64,000 nt of DNA from Flexistipes sp. (lineage in GTDB: Bacteria; Chrysiogenota; Deferribacteres; Deferribacterales; Flexistipitaceae): assembly GCF_036172515.1 (NCBI RefSeq), contig NZ_JAXKVW010000002.1:62001-126000 (forward strand), given 5' to 3'. Shown piece by piece: positions 1 through 8,060 of this stretch (positions are counted from its first letter, which is position 1; every line of letters starts with the position of its first letter). The notes under the pieces are model-generated. The model ran no database searches. It worked only from the letters and a program-made list of their open reading frames with translations, and was not told where the DNA came from. The translations under genes and the position numbers were made by a program.

Positions 1-341
1 TTGTTCATTTTGAGCAAAACGGTCGCGTTTTGCCGGGCTTAGCTCCTGTGGCAATGCAGCAGGGAAAATATGCGGCAAAGGTAATTTTAAAAAGAGAAGC
101 CGGAAAACCTTATAAACCTTTTAAATACAGGGATAAAGGACAGTTGGCAACAATTGGAAGGAGCAAAGCAATTGCCGAAATAAAACGTTTTAAAGTTTCC
201 GGGACATTGGCATGGATTACATGGCTTTTCGTACATGTTTTATACTTGACCGGATTTAAGAACAGGATGCTTGTAATGCTGCAATGGGCGTGGTCGTATT
301 TTACATTTAAAAAAGGTGCAAGAATAATCATTGATAAATAA
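1..341 (+). CDS. ndh: Type II NADH dehydrogenase (NDH-2), C-terminal part
   Basis: The frame is open from the window edge, so this is the 3' end of a gene that starts upstream; only about 113 residues are seen. The sequence L-P-G-L-A-P-V-A-M-Q-Q-G matches the conserved C-terminal quinone/FAD-side motif of single-subunit, non-proton-pumping NADH:quinone oxidoreductases. It is followed by a basic, amphipathic and aromatic C-terminus (W-I-T-W-L-F-V-H-V, then R/K-rich segments) that anchors these enzymes to the inner face of the membrane. The gene would feed electrons from NADH to quinone without energy conservation, alongside the complex I encoded at the other end of the window. Identity rests on the motif and tail only, because the N-terminal nucleotide-binding folds are outside the window. 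Confidence 0.8.
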   Translation, partial: VHFEQNGRVLPGLAPVAMQQGKYAAKVILKREAGKPYKPFKYRDKGQLATIGRSKAIAEIKRFKVSGTLAWITWLFVHVLYLTGFKNRMLVMLQWAWSYFTFKKGARIIIDK

Positions 342-494
342 TTTTAAGGCAATCAATATTCAGTTTAACTGAGTTCTGCCCCCGTATCTGGTCTGTTTTT
401 TGACTTTTAAAATCAAGTAATTATGATACTTTAATGATATCAGGAATTATATTACAATTTGTTAAAATATCGAAAGCCAATTTATGGAGACTAT

Positions 495-974
495 ATGTCA
501 AAAAATCTTTTGTTGGTTGTTATTACTCTGACAGCAATCATAGTTTCCGCAATAATCAACAAAGAAAAGACAGCATTGGGATTGCGCAAAGGTATGAAAA
601 TGTTGATCACGCTTTTGCCCCAGTTTCTTATACTGCTTGTATTGGTCAGCATTTTTTTTGCATTAGTACCTCAAAAAACATTGTTATCTTTTTTAATAGA
701 GCATGCTGGGTGGTTTGGCATTTTAGCAGCGTCTATTATCGGTTCTGTTACATTAATTCCAGCTCCAATAGCTTACCCTTTAACTGATCTGTTGATCCAA
801 GAAGATCTACCATTAACAATACCTGCTGTTTTTATTACAACTCTCATGATGGTCGGTATTTTGACACTTCCGGTGGAAAAAGCATATTTCGGTTTTACTC
901 TTGCCATTTTACGCAATATTCTTTTCTTTGTTGGAGCCTTAATTATTGGTCTCTTAGTCGGAGTAATTATATGA
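495..974 (+). CDS. DUF318/ArsP-type permease, first half
   Basis: This 159-residue protein is almost wholly membrane-embedded, with about four or five hydrophobic segments and short polar loops. I chose the ATG at 495 because a GGAGA lies just upstream; an in-frame ATG-type start at 459 has no such site. It overlaps the next gene by ATGA, and both look like halves of one permease: each carries a loop with paired prolines or glycines before a hydrophobic helix. Families of the DUF318/ArsP_1 type are usually single proteins of about 300-350 residues containing two such repeats, so this pair looks like a naturally split version. The substrate is unknown; organoarsenical or another small solute is only a family-level guess. 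Confidence 0.55.
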   Translation: MSKNLLLVVITLTAIIVSAIINKEKTALGLRKGMKMLITLLPQFLILLVLVSIFFALVPQKTLLSFLIEHAGWFGILAASIIGSVTLIPAPIAYPLTDLLIQEDLPLTIPAVFITTLMMVGILTLPVEKAYFGFTLAILRNILFFVGALIIGLLVGVII

Positions 975-1525
975 AAAAAATATCTAACATTCCATTTGGA
1001 TATATACTTGCACTAATTTTTGCTATCACGTCATTTGTTTTTATTGTATTAGAAATCCCTTTAGGAAAACAGTTTATCAGGGAATTTATGATATTTTCAA
1101 GTGAAATGGTCATTATCATTCCGTGTATATTTATTCTGATTGGACTTCTTGAAGTTTGGATTCCAAAACAGTTACTTCAGAAGCATATAGGGGAAGAATC
1201 TGGTTTTCGTGGTGTTTTCTATGTAATTATGTTAGCTATGCTTCAAGGAGGACCACTATATGTAGCCTTTCCTACAGCCTATCTGCTTTGGGAGAAGGGC
1301 TGTAGCATAAGAAATGTTTTTATGTATCTTGGTGCCTTTTCTTCCCTTAAGATCCCGATGGTGCTATTTGAAGTTAATTATTTGGGTTGGGAATTTACAC
1401 TTGCGAGGGCATCAATTGCGTTACCGGTATTTATAATTATAGCAGATATAATGGCAAGATATGCTAGGGCGAAAGGGTTACAATTAAACAATTTCAACCA
1501 TAAAGAGACAAAAAGCCAGCAATAA
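971..1525 (+). CDS. DUF318/ArsP-type permease, second half
   Basis: This 184-residue membrane protein has about five predicted transmembrane helices and a basic C-terminal tail. Its start codon overlaps the stop of the preceding permease gene (ATGA), which implies coupled translation and a heteromeric product. The segment around residues 95-125 (G-G-P-L-Y-V-A-F-P-T-A-Y) resembles the conserved re-entrant loop of DUF318 permeases. No ArsR-type regulator, arsenate reductase or metal-binding protein is adjacent, so the transported substrate cannot be read from context. Assignment to the family is by overall pattern rather than a diagnostic residue. Confidence 0.55.
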   Translation: MKKISNIPFGYILALIFAITSFVFIVLEIPLGKQFIREFMIFSSEMVIIIPCIFILIGLLEVWIPKQLLQKHIGEESGFRGVFYVIMLAMLQGGPLYVAFPTAYLLWEKGCSIRNVFMYLGAFSSLKIPMVLFEVNYLGWEFTLARASIALPVFIIIADIMARYARAKGLQLNNFNHKETKSQQ

Positions 1526-1691
1526 AAATTCTCTGAAACCGGGCTACAATGTGAAATTTTTGAAAAATTCATGTTATCAGTCTCTTTGACTTATTTACCT
1601 TTTAAGTAATTCGCAATTCGACTTATGATTTTACTTTAGCGGCAACGGGTTTGTTAATTAATAAAGTTTTGATTTAAAGAAGGAGCGGGAA

Positions 1692-2591
1692 ATGCCGGGT
1701 TTAAATACGATTTTTGTGATATTAGCTGCGCTGTGCTGGGGACTGTCAGGGGGGATTGGCGGTGTTCTAATGGCAGACGGCTGGGATCCTTTTGTGGTGT
1801 CCTTTTACAGGGGCGCCATCGGTCTGTTGTTTGTTGTCGGCTGGCTGGTGCTGCGTCCTCAGAAGAGCGGCCTGACAAACCGCCGTTTGTGGTTTTGGTC
1901 GGCTGTTGCCGGGCTCGGTGTGGCCGGTAACTTTTCTTTCTATTTCGTAAGCATCTCTGAGGGCAGTGTTGCAGTTGCAGCCACTCTTATGTACTGTGCT
2001 CCGGTTTTTGTTTATCTCATATCTTTTCTTCTTAAGATTGAGCGTCCTACTTTGATTAAATGGGCTGCAATTATTATGGTAATGATTGGAGTTGTGCTGC
2101 TTACCCGTATTTACCAGACCGGGACGGGAGGTGTAACGTTTATCGGTGCCGGGGCCGGGCTGCTTTCCGGACTGTCTTATGCTGTATTCATTTTCGGATT
2201 CAAATATGCGGCGCCTCACGGCAGCCCGCAGGCAATTCTCGTAATCGCGTTCACTGTTCTCGCCGCTGTGCTTATCTTGCCCAGTGATAACGAACAGGTT
2301 CTTGCAGTACTGAGTACGCCGAATTGGCCGCTGTTTGTAACTCTGGGTGTACTTGGAGCCGGATTATCATTCATTCTCTATATAATTGGACTGAATCATA
2401 CCGCCCCTGCCGTGGCATCTATTGTGGCAATGGTTGAGCCGGTTACCGCTTCGCTGTTTGGTGTTGTGGTTTTGGATGAAAGCCTTGTCGGTGTCCAGGT
2501 TGTGGGAATGGGGCTGATATTGGTTACTGTTACTGCATTAAGTGTGCATGGTGCTCAGTCGAAATCTTACGATTTGCCGGTTGCTGAGTAG
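1692..2591 (+). CDS. EamA-family (DMT) drug/metabolite exporter
   Basis: This is a 299-residue inner-membrane protein with about ten hydrophobic helices arranged as two EamA repeats of five helices each, the standard drug/metabolite transporter architecture. The first repeat begins with A-A-L-C-W-G-L-S-G-G, and the second ends with the family's typical E-P-V-T-A-S-L-F-G helix. An AAGGAG precedes the ATG. It is more G+C-rich and uses different codons from its neighbours (many GCC/GTC-type codons), so horizontal acquisition is possible. No regulator or pathway gene is attached; the substrate (amino acid, metabolite or drug) cannot be inferred. Confidence 0.85.
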   Translation: MPGLNTIFVILAALCWGLSGGIGGVLMADGWDPFVVSFYRGAIGLLFVVGWLVLRPQKSGLTNRRLWFWSAVAGLGVAGNFSFYFVSISEGSVAVAATLMYCAPVFVYLISFLLKIERPTLIKWAAIIMVMIGVVLLTRIYQTGTGGVTFIGAGAGLLSGLSYAVFIFGFKYAAPHGSPQAILVIAFTVLAAVLILPSDNEQVLAVLSTPNWPLFVTLGVLGAGLSFILYIIGLNHTAPAVASIVAMVEPVTASLFGVVVLDESLVGVQVVGMGLILVTVTALSVHGAQSKSYDLPVAE

Positions 2592-2662
2592 TACTTACCC
2601 CGGAAATCTCCTGTAATTTAACTGTTTTTAGTCAATAGTAAAAAAGAACCCATGTAAATTAT

Positions 2663-2950
2663 ACTTCTAACACAAATTTCGCACTTGCACTTATTGCACG
2701 TCTTTGTTCACCCTGTTAAATATCAGCTTCGCTGATTGCCTGTGGCATTTAACAGGGCAGGGAGTGATAACGACGAAGCAATCTCTCTTTTTATATCATT
2801 TTGAGATTGCCACAACCCTGTTTCACAGGGTTTCGCAAGGATGCCTATGGCTAGCACCAGTCTTTTAGACTGGTAAATATGTTTAGCATTCTATATATTC
2901 GCTAAAAGCGAATGTTAGACACAGAGAAGTGCGAAACTTGAGTTCTAAGT
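2663..2950. repeat. 288-bp element with 24-bp imperfect terminal inverted repeats and four internal hairpins
   Basis: The left end at 2663-2686 and the right end at 2927-2950 are inverted copies that match at 20 of 24 positions; the shared core is AAGTGCGAAA. Between them lie successive palindromes: CCCTGTTAAAT...ATTTAACAGGG at about 2711-2757, ACCCTGTTTCACAGGGT near 2815-2832, CAGTCTTTTAGACTG near 2859-2873, and TTCGCTAAAAGCGAA near 2899-2913. No open reading frame is convincing. The same 13-mer AAGTGCGAAACTT recurs at 26047-26059. The structure is that of a non-autonomous mobile repeat (MITE-like) or a composite of REP-like hairpins; no target-site duplication was confirmed. Confidence 0.55.
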
Positions 2951-2969
2951 ATTTTATAAAAAATTTTTA

Positions 2970-2998
2970 TTGGTATCTGATTATGCAGGTATTATACT
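2970..2998 (+). promoter_or_regulatory. Predicted sigma-70 promoter of the nitroreductase gene
   Basis: TTGGTA at 2970-2975 and TATACT at 2993-2998 are separated by exactly 17 bases. They lie about 45 bases upstream of the nitroreductase ATG, just outside the right end of the repeat element. No operator is obvious. Confidence 0.5.
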
Positions 2999-3043
2999 TA
3001 AACATAAGTCTGGATACAAACTTTTCGACACAAAGGGGGCTTT

Positions 3044-3598
3044 ATGAGTGTCAGAAACACAATCACAGACAGAAGAGCATACAGGTCGCTGAAGCCTTTT
3101 AATGTAACCGATGATTTAATCTATGATCTGGGCGAATGTGCAGGACTCAGCTCTTCATGCTTTAACAATCAACCGTGGAGATATGTTTTTGTTTATGATG
3201 AAGATATGCTGAAAAATCTTCATACTGCTCTGTCCAAAGGGAATGAATGGGCATATGATGCATCAATGATAATTGCAGTTTTCAGCAAAAAGGATTTGGA
3301 TTGTGTGGTTGCCGGCAGAGAATATTTCTTATTTGATACAGGCATGTCCACAGCTTTTATCATTCTCAGGGCGACTGAGCTTGGGCTTGTGGTGCATCCC
3401 ATGGCCGGATTCAGTGAAAGTAAGGCAAAGGAAGTATTGGGTATCCCCGGAGATATGACGCTTATATCTCTTTTGGCAGTCGGTAAAAAAGCACGTGAAA
3501 TAAACGATAATCTTACTGACAAACAAAAAGAAAGTGAGCTGAGCAGACCAAAAAGACTGGATTTTGATCAGTACGTTTTTTTGAATCAGTTTTCATAG
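3044..3598 (+). CDS. Nitroreductase-family FMN oxidoreductase
   Basis: This 184-residue protein has the nitroreductase fold. It has an N-terminal R-x-x-x-D-R-R-A-Y-R segment that contacts FMN phosphate, a central S-S-C-F-N-N-Q-P-W-R segment (the usual S-x-x-N-x-Q-P-W flavin-binding loop), and a late G-L-x-x-H-P-M-A-G-F motif with G-I-P near residues 120-145. Such enzymes reduce nitro compounds, quinones or flavins with NAD(P)H in the cytoplasm. A GGGGG ribosome-binding site precedes the ATG and a good promoter lies upstream, so it is probably a single-gene unit. The true substrate is not determinable from sequence. Confidence 0.85.
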   Translation: MSVRNTITDRRAYRSLKPFNVTDDLIYDLGECAGLSSSCFNNQPWRYVFVYDEDMLKNLHTALSKGNEWAYDASMIIAVFSKKDLDCVVAGREYFLFDTGMSTAFIILRATELGLVVHPMAGFSESKAKEVLGIPGDMTLISLLAVGKKAREINDNLTDKQKESELSRPKRLDFDQYVFLNQFS

Positions 3599-3802
3599 CA
3601 CTGAGTACTAAGGACTAAGTAATAAGTGTTAAGTGTTAAGAAATATGGTAATAAAAATTTTTTCGGAAATTGCTTCGTCTCTTTTAATCCGTTCATAAAG
3701 ACGGGGGAGTAGCGTAATAGTTGGGGGTGCCTGCTATGTGTTAACAATTTCTGTGTATCTGCTTATTATCAACTCAGCACTTAGCGCTTAATGCTTAGCA
3801 CT
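3599..3802. repeat. Intergenic element with inverted arrays of a degenerate 7-10-base repeat
   Basis: The left arm (about 3597-3640) reads as repeated variants of AGTACTAAG/AGTGTTAAG. The right arm (about 3775-3802) carries the complementary variants (CAGCACTTAGCGCTTAATG). Between the arms is AT-rich sequence with ATTGCTTCGTCTC. There is no gene. Related arrays occur near 12.4-12.5, 16.04-16.24, 24.48-24.66, 27.64-27.74, 31.70-31.75 and 40.85-41.04 kb. Confidence 0.5.
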
Positions 3803-3882
3803 GTTTCATCGCTCAATCTTATACATCCCTCCACGCAGAGTTTTTGTTAAAAATTTCATCCGTCAAAATGAATTCATATTTT

Positions 3883-3896
3883 TTGACATAAATCAA
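3883..3896 (+). promoter_or_regulatory. FNR/Crp-type operator of the nitrate reductase operon
   Basis: TTGACATAAATCAA is a near-perfect inverted repeat of the TTGAT-N4-ATCAA type bound by FNR-family regulators. A TATATT hexamer at 3918-3923 predicts a start near 3930, placing the centre of the box at about -41, the usual class II activating position. The leader to the first ATG would be about 90 bases. A related box sits between hcp and a Crp/Fnr regulator gene in this same window. Confidence 0.7.
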
Positions 3897-4022
3897 TTTT
3901 TTCTTTCAAAAAGCAGTTATATTTAAATATAACTAAAACATTTATAAATTTATAATGGTTATAAATGCCTGTTTAGAAAGTTTTGTTTAAGTCTGAAAAT
4001 AGAACCATTTTATGGAGGAATC

Positions 4023-4475
4023 ATGAGAAAGTTTTTATCCATTATAATCATTCTAATGTTTTTTGCTTTTCTCCCCATGATTGCACCGGCAGAGACAACA
4101 TTCGGGGAACCGTTCAGCAACGGTAGTCCAGCATGTGTTTCATGTCATTCGATCGCTGCTGCCGGTTATACTACTCCGACATGGGCGATAGATCTCAGTA
4201 CCGTTTACAATGACCTGGGCGGGGATCCGGAAGTGATGAAAATGGTTATAAAATCAAGCGGTGTAAAGGCTATGGATGCGGTATATGGCAATGCAGCAAT
4301 TCCGGCAAAGGAGCTTGATGCTAAAGTGAGCTCATTTGCTGCGATTAATTCTGAAAAGCAGGCTAAACTCAGCAGTTTTGGAATTTATACAGCGGCCGGT
4401 GGTGTATTTATCGTGTTTCTAATAATTGTAAGGCTTTTTTTCCGCCGAAATAACAAGCTGGAGGAGAACAGATGA
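4023..4475 (+). CDS. narC: Membrane-anchored monoheme cytochrome c of the nitrate reductase operon (NarC-like)
   Basis: The 150-residue protein starts with a Sec signal peptide (about residues 1-23), has one c-type heme motif C-V-S-C-H at residues 38-42, and ends with a transmembrane helix (about residues 123-141) followed by a basic tail. The heme domain therefore faces the periplasm. It is the first gene behind the FNR-type box and ends one base-overlap away from narG. The order cytochrome c, narG, narH, narJ, narI, narK matches the Thermus-type nar cluster, where NarC links the enzyme to the quinone/cytochrome pool. Thermus NarC is usually described as diheme; only one CxxCH is visible here. 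The name is by position and topology, not close similarity. Confidence 0.7.
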   Translation: MRKFLSIIIILMFFAFLPMIAPAETTFGEPFSNGSPACVSCHSIAAAGYTTPTWAIDLSTVYNDLGGDPEVMKMVIKSSGVKAMDAVYGNAAIPAKELDAKVSSFAAINSEKQAKLSSFGIYTAAGGVFIVFLIIVRLFFRRNNKLEENR

Positions 4476-7400
4476 CAAATAAAAATAAATGGTTTCAGAT
4501 ACTAAAATCACCGAAAAGAAGACAATGGGAAGAACTTTACAGAAACAGATGGCAGTATGACAGAGTAGTCAGGAGTACACACGGAGTTAACTGTACAGGT
4601 AGCTGCAGCTGGAATGTTTATGTTAAAGACGGGGTGGTAACGGGTGAAATACAGGCTGATGACTACCCGGCAATCGGCGGGGATATCCCTCATACAGAGC
4701 CGAGGGGATGTGCAAGGGGAGCCTCTTTTTCCTGGTACCTTTATAATCCCATGCGGATAAAATATCCCTATATACGCGGGACATTACTGGATTTATGGAG
4801 GGAAGCTAAAAATAAGCACAATGATCCTGTAAAAGCATGGGAAAGCATAGTTGAGGATAAGTCAAACAGAGAAAAATATACTTCAAGGCGCGGCAAAGGG
4901 GGATTGAGGAGAGCCGATTTTGAAGAAGCATCGGAAATTATCGCGGCATCCAATCTTTATACGATAAAAAAATACGGTCCCGACAGAATTATCGGATTCT
5001 CTCCTATTCCTGCCATGTCCCAGGTAAGTTATGCAGCAGGCTCAAGATATTTGAATCTCATCGGCGGCGTTGTTATGAGTTTTTACGACTGGTACTGCGA
5101 TCTTCCTTTGGCTTCCCCGCAGGTATGGGGAGAACAGACGGATGTATGCGAAAGTGCAGACTGGTATAATTCCAAATATACCGTACTTATGGGATCCAAT
5201 GTTAATGTTACAAGAACACCTGACGCCCATTACCTGTATGAATCAAAATTAAACGGTACAAAAGTGGTTGTAATGTCACCTGATTACAGCAGCGTAACGA
5301 AGGGAGCCGACTTATGGTTGAAACTCAATAAGGGTGAAGACGGGGCTTTCTGGCTTGCCGTTAATCATGTAATATTAAGTGAATTTTACAGGGATAAAAA
5401 AGATGAATACTTTAATAGCTATGTAAAAAAATATACGGATTTATCATATCTTGTAATGTTGGAAGATGACGGAGAAAACAAAAGCGCCGGCAAATATCTG
5501 AGAGCTTCCGATATAGAAAATACGAAAAATGAAGAACACGCCGACTGGAAACCGTCAGTATTGGATGAGAAAACCAGGTCAGTATCGTTCCCTCTGGGTT
5601 CGATGGGATACAGATGGGCTGAAAAAGATACGGATAAACAAAAATGGAGAATAGAAAACAGATGCGGTGTTTCCGGAAAAGAAATTTCCCCGGCTTTGAG
5701 TCTTATAGATATAGCTGATGAAACCGTTGCTGTGAATATTCCTTCATTTGACGGCGGAAACGATGCGGTACGACATGTTCCCGCAGTAGAAGTTGAAACA
5801 GTAAACGGAAAAAAGTTCGTAACCACAATTTTTGATCTTTTGAATGCCCAGCTGGGAGTCAACAGAGGTTTAAAAGGGGACTACCCGGAGTCATACGAAG
5901 ATGAAAATGCCTATACACCTGCTTGGCAGGAAAAATTAACCGGAGTAAAATCTGAAACGGCTATTCAGGTGGCCAGAGAATTTGCCGATAACGCCTCAAA
6001 AACAAAAGGCAAATCGATGATTATAATCGGTGCCGGAGTAAATCACTGGTATCACAGCGATTTGATGTACCGTTCTGCAATAATGGCTCTGATGCTGACA
6101 GGATCTGTCGGTGTAAACGGCGGAGGTCTTGCCCATTATGTTGGGCAGGAAAAAGTAGCAATGCTCTCTTCATGGGCTGCTCTTGCAATGGCAGGCGACT
6201 GGCTGAAACCTCCCAGAGTTCAAAACACTCCCTCCTTCTGGTACATGCATTCCAACCAGTGGAAATATGAAGGCAGTGTATTCGATTACTTTCAGGTTAA
6301 AGATAAATCAAAATTTAAAGAACAGCATAATGCAGATTTTACAGCTAAGGCAGTCAGGCTTGGCTGGCTGCCCTTTTATCCCAATTTCAGTGAGAACCCT
6401 CTTAAACTTGCAGAAAAGGAAGATCCGGCTGCCTATATTACTGAACAGCTGAAAAACAATAAACTCCGCTTCGCTGTGGAGGAAACCGACCGTGAGGAGA
6501 ATCACCCACGCGTATGGTTTATCTGGAGGGCGAATGCCATCGCTTCAAGTGCCAAAGGGCATGAGTATTTTATGAGACATGTGCTGGGTACAGATGATAA
6601 TCTGAGTGCTGATGAAAAAGCCGGCGATTTACAGACCGTGGAGAATATCAAAAATTCTCAGGGTAAGCTTGATCTGATTGTCGATTTGAATTTCAGAATG
6701 GACACTTCAGCCTTGTATTCGGACATTATACTGCCAGCTGCAACCTGGTATGAAAAGGATGACTTGAATACTACAGATATGCACTCTTTTGCCCATCCTT
6801 TGAGAAAAGCGGTTGCTCCGCTTTGGGAGTCCAAAAGTGACTGGGATACATTTAAAGCGATAGCAAAAAAATTCAGTAACCTTGCAAAAGCACATTTTGA
6901 GAAACCGGTAAAGGATATAGTGGCAGCTCCGCTTATGCACGATACCCCCGGTGAAATTGCCCAGAGTGATACAGCGGATTGGAAATACGGGGAAACGGAA
7001 CCGGTTCCGGGCAAAACTATGCCAAAACTTGTGACTGTAGAGAGAGATTATCAGAGAATTTACGATAAATTTGTTTCGTGGGGACCCGCCGCATCACAAT
7101 CAATAGGCGCCCACGGTGTAGCATGGGATTCTTCCGAAGAATATAACGAATTAAAGAAAATTAACGGAACGGTATCGTTCGGGGGCAATGAATATCCGAA
7201 ATTAGAGGAAGCCTCCGAAGCTGTGAATACAATTCTGCATATGGCACCGGAGGGTAACGGAAAAGCTGCTGAGAAGGGTTTTAAAAAGTTATCAGAAATA
7301 TGCGGGATAGATTTTTCTCCTCTTGTTAAGGGTAATGAAAAAGTAAGAATGAATATAGATGATATTACCATTCAGCCCCGGAGAATAAATACTTCCCCGT

Positions 7401-8059
7401 ATTGGAGCGGAATTGTTGATGAAGGGCGTCCCTATTCTTCCTATACGATAAATACCGAATTCGGTGTTCCCTGGCGTACCATGACAGGAAGACAGCACTT
7501 TTATCTGGACCATGACTTTTATATAGCTGCTGGTGAGGCTTTGCCCGTTTACAAGCCGAATCTTGCTGAAAATTCCCTCAATGAAACGGATAAGGTTGCC
7601 GAAGGTGGTTTAAAACTGAATTATCACACGCCCCACGGTAAATGGCAGATTCACAGTACTTATTTTGATAATCTCAGAATGCTCAGTCTTTCCAGAGGCG
7701 GCCAGGTCATCTGGCTTAATGAAAAGGATGCTGCCGGGCAGGGTATTGAAGACAACGACTGGGTTGAGGTTTACAACAATAATGGTGTGGTTGTCTGCAA
7801 AACAGTTGTCTCTTCAAGAATGCCGGAGGGGGTATGCTACATATACCATGCCACGGAAAGAACAATTAACGCCCCGCTCTCAGAAAAAACCGGTAACAGA
7901 TCGGGCAATCACAACAGTCTCACAAGAGTCCGTTTGAAGCCCCTCGCCATGGCCGGAGGTTACGGGCAGTTCAGTTATTATTTCAACTATTGGGGTCCCA
8001 TAGGTGTAAACAGAGACAGTTATGTGATTGTCAAAAAAGCTGAAAAAGTGAGGTTTTGA
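4472..8059 (+). CDS. narG: Respiratory nitrate reductase alpha subunit
   Basis: At 1195 residues this is close to the usual length of NarG. The N-terminal [4Fe-4S] ligands are H37, C41, C45 and C80 (in H-G-V-N-C-T-G-S-C-S-W and P-R-G-C-A-R-G). The aspartate that coordinates molybdenum lies in Y-D-W-Y-C-D, with D206 as the probable ligand. No twin-arginine signal is present, so catalysis (nitrate to nitrite, on bis-MGD molybdenum) is on the cytoplasmic side. Regions characteristic of membrane-bound Nar, such as G-F-S-P-I-P-A-M-S and the C-terminal S-N-R-D/N-R-D-S-Y-V segment, are all present. It overlaps the cytochrome gene by four bases and is followed directly by narH. Confidence 0.97.
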   Translation: MTNKNKWFQILKSPKRRQWEELYRNRWQYDRVVRSTHGVNCTGSCSWNVYVKDGVVTGEIQADDYPAIGGDIPHTEPRGCARGASFSWYLYNPMRIKYPYIRGTLLDLWREAKNKHNDPVKAWESIVEDKSNREKYTSRRGKGGLRRADFEEASEIIAASNLYTIKKYGPDRIIGFSPIPAMSQVSYAAGSRYLNLIGGVVMSFYDWYCDLPLASPQVWGEQTDVCESADWYNSKYTVLMGSNVNVTRTPDAHYLYESKLNGTKVVVMSPDYSSVTKGADLWLKLNKGEDGAFWLAVNHVILSEFYRDKKDEYFNSYVKKYTDLSYLVMLEDDGENKSAGKYLRASDIENTKNEEHADWKPSVLDEKTRSVSFPLGSMGYRWAEKDTDKQKWRIENRCGVSGKEISPALSLIDIADETVAVNIPSFDGGNDAVRHVPAVEVETVNGKKFVTTIFDLLNAQLGVNRGLKGDYPESYEDENAYTPAWQEKLTGVKSETAIQVAREFADNASKTKGKSMIIIGAGVNHWYHSDLMYRSAIMALMLTGSVGVNGGGLAHYVGQEKVAMLSSWAALAMAGDWLKPPRVQNTPSFWYMHSNQWKYEGSVFDYFQVKDKSKFKEQHNADFTAKAVRLGWLPFYPNFSENPLKLAEKEDPAAYITEQLKNNKLRFAVEETDREENHPRVWFIWRANAIASSAKGHEYFMRHVLGTDDNLSADEKAGDLQTVENIKNSQGKLDLIVDLNFRMDTSALYSDIILPAATWYEKDDLNTTDMHSFAHPLRKAVAPLWESKSDWDTFKAIAKKFSNLAKAHFEKPVKDIVAAPLMHDTPGEIAQSDTADWKYGETEPVPGKTMPKLVTVERDYQRIYDKFVSWGPAASQSIGAHGVAWDSSEEYNELKKINGTVSFGGNEYPKLEEASEAVNTILHMAPEGNGKAAEKGFKKLSEICGIDFSPLVKGNEKVRMNIDDITIQPRRINTSPYWSGIVDEGRPYSSYTINTEFGVPWRTMTGRQHFYLDHDFYIAAGEALPVYKPNLAENSLNETDKVAEGGLKLNYHTPHGKWQIHSTYFDNLRMLSLSRGGQVIWLNEKDAAGQGIEDNDWVEVYNNNGVVVCKTVVSSRMPEGVCYIYHATERTINAPLSEKTGNRSGNHNSLTRVRLKPLAMAGGYGQFSYYFNYWGPIGVNRDSYVIVKKAEKVRF

Positions 8060-8060
8060 T

